64,000 nt of DNA from Taishania pollutisoli. Lineage in GTDB: Bacteria; Bacteroidota; Bacteroidia; Flavobacteriales_D; Crocinitomicaceae. Under the pieces are notes generated by a model, which was given only the letters and a program-made list of their open reading frames with translations, was not told the origin of the DNA and did not search any database. The DNA lies in the NCBI RefSeq assembly GCF_014518315.1, contig NZ_JACVEL010000001.1, positions 310,001 through 374,000 on the forward strand. The letters are read 5' to 3'. Shown in pieces: positions 52,380 through 61,736 of the stretch (within the stretch, counting starts at the first letter, position 1; the number at the start of each line of letters is the position of its first letter). A program made the position numbers and the translations under genes.

Positions 52380-53312
52380 TCAGAGGTTCATTCCATCCAA
52401 TACGTTCATTACATCTTTCACTGCAGTCGCAGATTCGTCCAACAACGCTTTTTCATCTTCTGTCAATTGCAGTTCGATGATCTTCTCGATTCCGTTTTTA
52501 CCAAGAATTACAGGAACTCCCAGGTAAATATCTTTCAGACCATATTCACCTTGCAACCATGCACAAACAGGGAATACACGTTTTTGATCCCTTACGATCG
52601 CCTCTACCATTTGTGCAGCAGCAGCTCCCGGAGCATACCATGCAGATGTTCCCAATAATTTAACGATTTCTCCACCTCCTACTTTTGTACGCTCAATGAT
52701 GGCATCCAGTTTATCTTTCTCAATCAGTTCTGTAACAGGAATTCCTCCAACTGTTGTATAACGAGGAAGCGGAACCATTGTATCTCCATGTCCACCCATC
52801 AATACTGCCTGAATGTCTTTCGGTGATACATTCAATTCTGTCGCTAAAAATGCACGGTAACGGGCTGTATCCAAAATACCTGCCATACCAAATACTTTTT
52901 TGGAGTCAACTTTTGCAGTCAGGTACGCGCAGTATGTCATCACATCCAATGGATTTGATACAATAACAATAATTGCGTTCGGAGAGTATTTAATGATGTT
53001 ATCCGTAACTGATTTAACAATTCCGGCATTCGTAGCGATTAAGTCATCACGAGACATTCCCGGTTTTCTTGGCAATCCGGATGTAATAACTACTACATCT
53101 GAATCAGCTGTTTTGGAATAATCATTTGTAGATCCCGTTACCCGTGAATCGTACAAATTAATTGGAGCTGTTTGCCAGATATCCAATGCTTTTCCTTCTG
53201 CAAATCCTTCTTTGATGTCTAGTAAAACAATTTCATTGGCAATTTCCCGGTGAGCAAGTACATCAGCGCATGTTGCCCCAACATTTCCTGCTCCTACTAC
53301 AGTTACTTTCAT
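52380..53312 (-). CDS. mdh: Malate dehydrogenase
   Basis: NAD-dependent oxidation of malate to oxaloacetate in the TCA cycle. The 310-residue protein has the NAD motif VVGAGNVGATCADVL, substrate-loop arginines in SGLPRKPGMSRDDL (Arg at positions typical of the mobile loop), VSNPLDVMTYCAYL, the catalytic His in GGHGDTMVPLPRYT, and GTSAWYAPGAAAAQMVEAI. It is the LDH-like type of MDH found in Bacteroidota, of normal length. It is monocistronic with its own terminator. Confidence 0.96.
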   Translation of the reverse strand: MKVTVVGAGNVGATCADVLAHREIANEIVLLDIKEGFAEGKALDIWQTAPINLYDSRVTGSTNDYSKTADSDVVVITSGLPRKPGMSRDDLIATNAGIVKSVTDNIIKYSPNAIIVIVSNPLDVMTYCAYLTAKVDSKKVFGMAGILDTARYRAFLATELNVSPKDIQAVLMGGHGDTMVPLPRYTTVGGIPVTELIEKDKLDAIIERTKVGGGEIVKLLGTSAWYAPGAAAAQMVEAIVRDQKRVFPVCAWLQGEYGLKDIYLGVPVILGKNGIEKIIELQLTEDEKALLDESATAVKDVMNVLDGMNL

Positions 53313-53351
53313 GTTAAATCTATTAAATTATTGAATCAGAATTTTCACTGG

Positions 53352-53359
53352 CGAATTTA
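53352..53359 (-). promoter_or_regulatory. Putative -7 box (TAAATTCG) for mdh
   Basis: One mismatch from TAnnTTTG on the minus strand, 40 bp before the mdh ATG, with a TTTTG about 22 bp upstream that could be the -33 element. Confidence 0.35.
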
Positions 53360-53394
53360 ATATAAAACTAAGAAAGTAGCGTCACAAAACAGAA

Positions 53395-53439
53395 GAAATT
53401 TGTTGAACAACAGACAGAAAATCCCGTTCAACAAATTTC
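53395..53439 (-). terminator. Hairpin after the glycine-rich T9SS protein gene
   Basis: Perfect 14-bp inverted repeat (GAAATTTGTTGAAC and complement) with a 17-nt loop, 34 bp after the stop of the minus-strand gene. The tract that follows is T-rich but not a pure run. Confidence 0.7.
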
Positions 53440-53472
53440 AGCTATACAATGCATTATCATGAATTCGACCAA

Positions 53473-56277
53473 TTACCGCAGGATGGTTACATACCCGTTC
53501 CATTCATACTTCCCGTCATTGTGAATATCGCGGGCAGAAATCTTCCAGGTGTACATCCCCGTCGGAACAGGTTTTCCATTGTACATCCCGTCCCACCCTT
53601 CGTTGCTATCATGGTTTTCGAATACCATTTCTCCCCACCTGTTAAACACCTGAAGATTGAAGGCATACACATCAACTCCCTGGATATAAACTTTCCAGTT
53701 TTGGTTGTATTCATCGCCATCAGGAGTAAAAGTATTGGGAGCATATAATGTTACTTCCGGGTACACGATCAAATTTTTTGTTATGGTGTCTGTGCATCCC
53801 ATCTCAGAAGTAACGATCAGTGTTACAGGATACGTTCCTGTCTCTCCGTCCGGATACGTTACTTTTGGACGCTCCAGGTTAGAATAAGACGGAACAGCCC
53901 CGGGAAGTGACCAATCGTATTCAACATCCAAATGCGATAAATTTTGGAAATGAACTTCTGTATTGAACATCAAAACAGGATTCGGACTCCAGGAAAAATC
54001 AGCAACTGGCTTTGCCTGAACGGTTAAGAAGTCAATCATGGTCACTGAGTCGATACAACCCAACGGAGACGTTACAATCAACTGGACATTATATTTACCT
54101 TCCATTAATGTATCTGTATAGATCACCGGTTCATTAATCGCGCTTTCTCCCGTCGGGTAATACCACACATAACTTTGCGTCATTGCAGCATCCGTTTCAT
54201 AATGAATTTCAAATACTGCCGGTTCGCAAAGTTCCGGCTCCACTGCACTCATTAGCGGTACCGGAAGTGGTGCAACATACACTTGTGTCGATAGTACCAA
54301 TGGTGTTGTTTCACAGACATCCGTTATCGTCACTGTGTACATGTGTGTTTGCGGCGGATTGACAGTTATCTCCATAGAGGAAGCTCCGCTTGTTATATCT
54401 CCTGTATCCCATAAAATGTTGTAGGGAGCCAAACCTCCGGAGATATAAGAAACACCGATGGTAGTCGGGTATCCCGGACAAATGGTATCGTAGGGAGAAA
54501 TCGTTCCTGACAGTGGTGGTCGTACGGAAACAATTATTTCTGCTGTATCGGAAAGACATCCTCCCGGACCTTCCGCATACACTTCAATGGTTAAATTATT
54601 TGTAAGGGGAACGGTTGTAACAGCAGAATCGGTACTGCTTGTATGACTCCAGTGATACAGCGTTGTCATTCCCGGAGCACTTGTATAAGCAACCAGATCA
54701 GCACTACCATTCTGGCAAATCAACGTATCTTCGGATGCAAATACATACAGCTGATCCGGTTCAGTAATCGTAACGCTGGAACTGAATGAGCAACCGTATT
54801 GATTACGTGAAAAAACCGTATATGTTCCTACTCCATACCCTCCCTGTGTAGCATTTGTAACCCAGGTTGTTCCGCCATCATAGCTGTACTCAACAGCATC
54901 CGGATTTGTAACGGTTATTGTACCGTCTGTCATTCCGGCACAGGAAGGCCCCGTCCAACTCGTCGTATGGGTTGTTCTTGAAACTGTTACCTGCACCTGA
55001 TCTGTCACGGCAGGACAAACCCCGTTATTTTCCGATAATGTAAATGTATAAACTCCCGGTTGATTCACCGTTACTGTAGGCGACACTGATGATGCATTCG
55101 GTTGGAACGTTACCGTTGGCGTAGGCGTTATGCTAGTCGTATTTACTGTCCATGCGATTGTAGAACCTGCTGTGATCGTTCCATTCAACGGAATCGGTTG
55201 TCCGAGACATATCACGGTATCTGGTCCCGCGTTTGGTGTAGGGGGTGCAACCACAACAACCTGTGTAGTCGAAGGTTCATCGCATCCGGTTCCCACACCG
55301 ATCAATGTGTATGTTCCGGCATTTGCTATCGTTGCGTTCGGGATTGTCGGGTTTTGCAGGTTGGAAGTAAATCCGTTCGGCCCTGTCCATTCATAGGATG
55401 CCGCTCCTGCAGTTGCATTTAGTTGAATCGTACTCCCTACACAATATGGCCCTGAATTAGATGCAGCAACACCTGCATTAGCAGTAACTACCGCTTGTCC
55501 GTTCCCGGCATTTTGTGCGGGAGTACACGGATCTCCGGACGGATTGTAACTTGATCCGCCACCACCAGCTCCACCACCATACGGAGAAGAACCAAAGCAG
55601 TCACTTCCGCCGCCGCCGCCGCCAAAGTAACCACCACCACCTCCTCCTCCCGGGGAGTTGTTATAACAAGGATCCGTAGCGCCGTTTCCTCCCTGCATGG
55701 AAGACCCCGGCTGGCCGGAATTTCCGGAAGAAATCCACGGGGGACCTCCTGCTCCTCCGGCAGTTTGTGAAGCATTTCCACCACCGACACCAAAAGGTGC
55801 ACCTGCCGTTCCTGATCCGGTATTACATCCTCCGGAAGCACCTCCGGAATCCTGGGTACCACCACCGGTACCTCCTCCCCCTCCGGCAACTGCTACCAGC
55901 ACACCATTTACATAGATCATTGACGAACCTCCTCCTCCAAAAGAGGCATTCCCTGTGTTATTCGCTGTTTGTCCGTTCCCTCCGTTCGGATATCCGCCAG
56001 CCACACCTGTAGCAGTCTCACCGACAATGATCGTCACTTCATCTCCGGGTTGAACAGGAACAGTAAGATCCAGAACGGCTCCCAATCCTCCGTTTGGTCC
56101 ACCTCCTCCGGCACCTGATAAAACAACACTGATTGATTCAGTACAAGGGGGAACGGTATACGTCTGAGCTGATCCGGTCGGGCCAAAAACATCAATTTGC
56201 TGCCCATACAGGTTATAAAAGCTACAACTTGTGAAGAACAGTATCAGGTATAAGCTTAGTATCGAGGTTTTCATCAT
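53473..56277 (-). CDS. Glycine-rich secreted protein with T9SS type B (CHU_C) C-terminus
   Basis: Predicted exported surface protein of 934 residues. A signal peptide, possibly with a lipobox-like Cys in FFTSCSF, ends around residue 25. Residues ~30-270 are a glycine-rich domain with VLSGAGGGGPNGGLG, VAVAGGGGGTGGGTQ and SPGGGGGGGYFGGGGG stretches; the pattern recalls the glycine-rich domain of the ALK/LTK receptors. Residues ~280-850 are repeated Ig-like or PKD-like strands such as GGLAPYNILWDTGD and VADFSWSPNPVLMF. The last ~85 residues (LYAPNTFTPDGDEYNQNWKV onward) are the type B T9SS signal. The C-terminal two thirds closely parallel the protein at 46673-50170. A third in-frame start is at 56283. 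Confidence 0.85.
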   Translation of the reverse strand: MMKTSILSLYLILFFTSCSFYNLYGQQIDVFGPTGSAQTYTVPPCTESISVVLSGAGGGGPNGGLGAVLDLTVPVQPGDEVTIIVGETATGVAGGYPNGGNGQTANNTGNASFGGGGSSMIYVNGVLVAVAGGGGGTGGGTQDSGGASGGCNTGSGTAGAPFGVGGGNASQTAGGAGGPPWISSGNSGQPGSSMQGGNGATDPCYNNSPGGGGGGGYFGGGGGGSDCFGSSPYGGGAGGGGSSYNPSGDPCTPAQNAGNGQAVVTANAGVAASNSGPYCVGSTIQLNATAGAASYEWTGPNGFTSNLQNPTIPNATIANAGTYTLIGVGTGCDEPSTTQVVVVAPPTPNAGPDTVICLGQPIPLNGTITAGSTIAWTVNTTSITPTPTVTFQPNASSVSPTVTVNQPGVYTFTLSENNGVCPAVTDQVQVTVSRTTHTTSWTGPSCAGMTDGTITVTNPDAVEYSYDGGTTWVTNATQGGYGVGTYTVFSRNQYGCSFSSSVTITEPDQLYVFASEDTLICQNGSADLVAYTSAPGMTTLYHWSHTSSTDSAVTTVPLTNNLTIEVYAEGPGGCLSDTAEIIVSVRPPLSGTISPYDTICPGYPTTIGVSYISGGLAPYNILWDTGDITSGASSMEITVNPPQTHMYTVTITDVCETTPLVLSTQVYVAPLPVPLMSAVEPELCEPAVFEIHYETDAAMTQSYVWYYPTGESAINEPVIYTDTLMEGKYNVQLIVTSPLGCIDSVTMIDFLTVQAKPVADFSWSPNPVLMFNTEVHFQNLSHLDVEYDWSLPGAVPSYSNLERPKVTYPDGETGTYPVTLIVTSEMGCTDTITKNLIVYPEVTLYAPNTFTPDGDEYNQNWKVYIQGVDVYAFNLQVFNRWGEMVFENHDSNEGWDGMYNGKPVPTGMYTWKISARDIHNDGKYEWNGYVTILR

Positions 56278-56289
56278 CGTCATATCTGT

Positions 56290-56655
56290 TTATTCGCAAT
56301 TAGAGAAAGGGAAGGTACTTACTTGATCAACTCCCCATACTCCGATCTCAATGCATGAGATTGTATCGGAAAAGTCTCCTATCCATCCAAGTAAAATGGA
56401 ATTGTTTAACGTTTCGATTGGATTTGTTAGAATGAACAATCGTTTTTCTTCGGGGTTAATGCGAATTGTTTTTATTTCTGTGTTCGCACTTAATCTTGCC
56501 TTTAACTCGTCCATGTTCGCCTCTGTCAGATTATTGATCAAACACTGTGTAAAAAACAACTTATTTGAGGAATTTTCCTGGTGGTCACTCGTTGTCTGTG
56601 AAAAAGACACATTAATAAGGGCGGTGAAAAAGAAGGATAAAGCAATGATTTTCAT
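56290..56655 (-). CDS. Hypothetical exported protein
   Basis: Function unknown. The 121-residue protein has a signal peptide (about residues 1-19, ending VSFSQ). The mature part is short, polar and mixed alpha/beta, with LTEANMDELKARLSANTEIKTIRINPEEKRLFIL, roughly a helix followed by two strands, resembling a small heavy-metal-associated fold without the metal Cys pair, and three Cys residues (two near the C-terminus). The ATG at 56655 was preferred over an upstream one because it opens a signal peptide. It ends 6 bp before the alternative start of the glycine-rich T9SS gene, so the two are probably one operon and may be functionally linked. Confidence 0.68.
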   Translation of the reverse strand: MKIIALSFFFTALINVSFSQTTSDHQENSSNKLFFTQCLINNLTEANMDELKARLSANTEIKTIRINPEEKRLFILTNPIETLNNSILLGWIGDFSDTISCIEIGVWGVDQVSTFPFSNCE

Positions 56656-56780
56656 GCGGAGCTTCGTATTAGTTTTAAAGTAGACGTTCAATTTTCTTTC
56701 ACGTTGCCTTAAAATTAACACAATCCGTCATTCATATTGCGGTAATATTTTATCCATTCTTGGTATCCTAAAAAAGAAAA

Positions 56781-56806
56781 GGAGCCCAACAAATTTGTTG
56801 AGCTCC
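56781..56806 (-). terminator. Intrinsic terminator after eno
   Basis: On the minus strand a 13-bp stem (GGAGCTCAACAAA with complement, one mismatch) is followed by TTTTCTTTTTT. It ends the carA-eno transcript. Confidence 0.85.
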
Positions 56807-56844
56807 TGCATTCTAAGTCTTTAACAAAGAAAACTTAACTGTTT

Positions 56845-59228
<2,384 letters not shown>

Positions 59229-59241
59229 TGTAAAGTTTTTG

Positions 59242-59249
59242 CAAAGTTA
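59242..59249 (-). promoter_or_regulatory. Putative -7 box (TAACTTTG) for carA-eno, near-leaderless
   Basis: Exact TAnnTTTG match, followed by CAAAAACTT, only 13 bp before the carA ATG. The expected transcript start about 6 nt after the box leaves a leader of less than 10 nt, too short for a normal ribosome binding site. Confidence 0.5.
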
Positions 59250-59302
59250 TTATTTCCATTTTAATTATGAAATAAGAATGCACGGAAAGATGACAGAAAA
59301 GA

Positions 59303-60244
59303 TTATTCTTTATGATATAGAAAATAATAGGCCTCAACATTATCAAGGTACACGCCGTCAAAACCTGCATTGAGTATTTTTTTCGTGTAGGAATCATCAT
59401 TTCCGTAAATAATCGTTTGCCAGTCTTTGTGCCAGAATTTCACCCAAAATTCATCATCATACCCGTCGTATTTCTTTTTGATCCATCCCGGACGGTTCTT
59501 TTTCCAGTTGCTTTGCCAGTAATACCGGTATTTCTCGGCAGAACCGATATTCATATAGGAAATGACCAGACGTTTCCCACCATTCGCTTTGGTTTTGAGT
59601 TGATTGACCTCCGATGCTGTCAGTGATTCTCCGTTAAAAAACAGATCTATGAGCAATAAATCGTAATTGGTAAGGGCTAATGCATTGATCATGTCCTGTT
59701 TGGAAGAAAAATTCTCCGGGTTGATCAGGTACAAATAGTTGTTCACATCTGACAACTGATTGATGTCTGCTGCATTTTCCTGGTGAATGCTCCCGGGAAC
59801 ATGATTGTAATAATAGTTGTCATTACTTCTGGGAAAACAAACAAATCCTTCCGCATCATTTTTTGCGTACGCATCCGGAATATCAGCATCATTACTCACG
59901 AATTCCGAAACCATGATTTTCTTTGTCGTTTTTAATTGCTGCAAGTAATCATAGCGTTCGTCTGTTGTATTTGCAGTCCCGTTGTAGAATAATTCTTCCA
60001 CTCCGAATCCGTCAATTGCATTCATATACACTGTGTGCAGACCTTCTTCCGGCTCCAGTCCGTTAAATGCCAGTTCGATTCCATTTTGCGGGATGATGAT
60101 GAAATCAGGGTCTGACTGCCGGGCGTAGGCAGAAATGTCAATCACAAAATCCTGCATTTTCACCGCGGCAGATGCTGACTTTTTATCCTTGGAGCAGGAA
60201 ACGGAAGCAATTAAAGCCACCGTTAAAACAACTATTTTTTTCAT
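59303..60244 (-). CDS. GH114-like glycoside hydrolase lipoprotein
   Basis: Predicted envelope lipoprotein (lipobox Cys17 in ALIASVSCSK) with a TIM-barrel domain like that of GH114 endo-alpha-1,4-polygalactosaminidases and TM1410. In the 313-residue protein the blocks FVIDISAYARQSDP, YDLLLIDLFFNGE, GKRLVISYMNIGSAEKYRYYW and GFDGVYLDNVEAYYFL match the barrel strands, with Asp in LIDLFF and YLDNVE as candidate catalytic or binding acids. Members of this group cut galactosamine-rich exopolysaccharide. I chose the ATG at 60244, giving the lipobox; an ATG at 60277 would start only about 5 nt from the predicted transcript start. Substrate unproven. Confidence 0.78.
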   Translation of the reverse strand: MKKIVVLTVALIASVSCSKDKKSASAAVKMQDFVIDISAYARQSDPDFIIIPQNGIELAFNGLEPEEGLHTVYMNAIDGFGVEELFYNGTANTTDERYDYLQQLKTTKKIMVSEFVSNDADIPDAYAKNDAEGFVCFPRSNDNYYYNHVPGSIHQENAADINQLSDVNNYLYLINPENFSSKQDMINALALTNYDLLLIDLFFNGESLTASEVNQLKTKANGGKRLVISYMNIGSAEKYRYYWQSNWKKNRPGWIKKKYDGYDDEFWVKFWHKDWQTIIYGNDDSYTKKILNAGFDGVYLDNVEAYYFLYHKE

Positions 60245-60287
60245 CCGGAACAATTGATAAGTAGACGACTGTTTCATTCACTAAACA

Positions 60288-60295
60288 CAAAGGTA
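60288..60295 (-). promoter_or_regulatory. Putative -7 box (TACCTTTG) for the GH114-like gene
   Basis: Exact TAnnTTTG match on the minus strand, about 43 bp before the ATG at 60244. The long leader favours the 60244 start over an upstream ATG at 60277. Confidence 0.5.
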
Positions 60296-60363
60296 TGCTG
60301 AATACTACATACGTTTATTTACATTTTTTATTTTTTAGAATCATTATTAATAAAAATACTTTC

Positions 60364-60371
60364 TAACTTTG
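60364..60371 (+). promoter_or_regulatory. Putative -7 box (TAACTTTG) ahead of the SAM riboswitch
   Basis: Exact TAnnTTTG match placed about 20 bp before the first base of the riboswitch, as expected if transcription starts near 60377. Confidence 0.6.
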
Positions 60372-60391
60372 TAAAAAAGTTCATTGCCATA

Positions 60392-60498
60392 ACTTATGAA
60401 GAAAGGTGGAGGGACAGGCCCTTTGAAACCTTGGCAACCTATCTGTTGATACGGAAAAGGTGCCAATTCCTATTCGTCAGCCGGCGGAAAAGATAAGT
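60392..60498 (+). promoter_or_regulatory. SAM-I (S-box) riboswitch
   Basis: Senses S-adenosylmethionine and controls the methionine-synthesis genes downstream. The P1 helix is ACTTAT (60392-60397) with ATAAGT (60493-60498). The core elements in order are a purine-rich GAAGAAAGGTGG, GAGGGACAGGCCC, TTTGAAACC, TTGGCAACC and AAGGTGCCAATTCC; their order and spacing match the S-box aptamer. The two genes after it encode methionine synthase parts, the expected target. A segment downstream of the aptamer (60519-60532) can pair with its 5' side, a candidate expression platform. Confidence 0.92.
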
Positions 60499-60558
60499 GA
60501 TTGATGGTTAACTCCCGTCTTTTTTCATAGTTAGGTTCTGATTAATTTGCAGACAACT

Positions 60559-61560
60559 ATGAGTTCAATACACGATATTATTAAACAACGGATCCTCATT
60601 CTGGATGGCGCGATGGGGACGATGATTCAACGTTACAAGCTGGAAGAAGAAGACTTTCGAAAAGGTTGGTTTGACGATCATCACAAGCCACTTAAAGGAA
60701 ACAATGATTTATTGTCATTGACACGTCCTGAAATCATTAAAGAAATTCACCGCGCGTATTTTGAAGCAGGCGCAGACATTGCCGAGACCAATACGTTTTC
60801 AGGAACGACGATTGCACAGGCGGATTATGATCTGGAACGTGCTGTTTATGACATCAATTATCACAGTGCAAAAATAGCCCGTGAAGTAGCCGATGAATTT
60901 ACTGCGAAGAACCCTGATAAACCGCGTTTTGTAGCGGGCTCTATCGGTCCGACGAACCGGACGGCTTCGATTTCACCGGATGTGAATGACCCCGGGTTCC
61001 GGGCGATCACCTATGATGAACTGGTAACGGCTTACAAACAACAAATCCATGCGTTAATGGATGGCGGTGTGGATATTTTATTGATCGAAACCATTTTTGA
61101 TACACTCAATGCAAAGGCGGCATTATTTGCTGTTCAGGATGTATTTGAAGAGAGAGCTACCGAACTTCCGGTAATGATTTCAGGAACAATTACAGATCAA
61201 TCCGGGCGTACATTGACAGGTCAAACAGCAGATGCGTTCCTGATTTCGATGGAACATTTTCCGTTACTTTCCGTTGGTTTGAACTGTGCACTGGGAGCAA
61301 GCATGATGCGCCCTTACCTGCAAATTCTGAGCAAGAATACGACGTTCGGGGTAAGTGCTCACCCGAATGCAGGATTGCCTAATGAATTCGGACAATACGA
61401 TGAAACACCGGAATTAATGGCGGAACAAATCAAAGAGTTTCTGGATGACGGAATCATTAATATTATTGGTGGATGCTGCGGAACAACTCCGGACCACATT
61501 AAAGCAATTGCAGAATTAGCAAAAAACTATCAGCCGAGGGTGGTGACTGTTGAAATGTGA
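60559..61560 (+). CDS. metH: Methionine synthase, homocysteine-binding domain (split MetH N-terminal part)
   Basis: Homocysteine S-methyltransferase domain of cobalamin-dependent methionine synthase, present as its own gene. The 333-residue protein has [16 protein letters not shown] at the start, [21 protein letters not shown] and ETNTFSGT, with a zinc-ligand Cys in VGLNCALGA and the Cys pair in [11 protein letters not shown]. Full MetH is about 1,200 residues with four domains in one chain; here this domain is alone. The start at 60559 (MSSIHDII) is used, as the in-frame upstream start would be a TTG. It is preceded by the SAM riboswitch and followed 176 bp later by the second part. Confidence 0.94.
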   Translation: MSSIHDIIKQRILILDGAMGTMIQRYKLEEEDFRKGWFDDHHKPLKGNNDLLSLTRPEIIKEIHRAYFEAGADIAETNTFSGTTIAQADYDLERAVYDINYHSAKIAREVADEFTAKNPDKPRFVAGSIGPTNRTASISPDVNDPGFRAITYDELVTAYKQQIHALMDGGVDILLIETIFDTLNAKAALFAVQDVFEERATELPVMISGTITDQSGRTLTGQTADAFLISMEHFPLLSVGLNCALGASMMRPYLQILSKNTTFGVSAHPNAGLPNEFGQYDETPELMAEQIKEFLDDGIINIIGGCCGTTPDHIKAIAELAKNYQPRVVTVEM

Positions 61561-61565
61561 ATGTG

Positions 61566-61653
61566 CAATTATCAATTAGCAATGAATTAATTATCAAATG
61601 ATGGAAATTCAATCACTGAAAACGAACATACCGATCACAACCCTTGATAATTG
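61566..61653. repeat. Imperfect A+T-rich inverted repeats between the metH parts
   Basis: A perfect 10-bp inverted repeat (CAATTATCAA at 61566-61575, TTGATAATTG at 61644-61653) with other related fragments such as ATTATCAA between. It resembles the short AT-rich intergenic repeats common in this phylum, possibly remnants of a mobile repeat. It may form a hairpin on the transcript between the two metH genes. Confidence 0.35.
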
Positions 61654-61736
61654 GAAAATTGATAACTGATCATTTAAAACTTAAATCAAAATTAAAACCC
61701 TATTTATAATTCAATACTTATAATCAGTATTCCCCA

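Noticed and set aside
53395-53439. Attenuator or sRNA between mdh and the glycine-rich gene
   Set aside because: The perfect hairpin lies just after the stop of the minus-strand gene and is more simply its terminator.
55488-55889. Alternative frames within the glycine-rich domain of the T9SS type B gene
   Set aside because: GC-rich glycine codons keep other frames open; the main frame has a signal peptide and known C-terminal domain.
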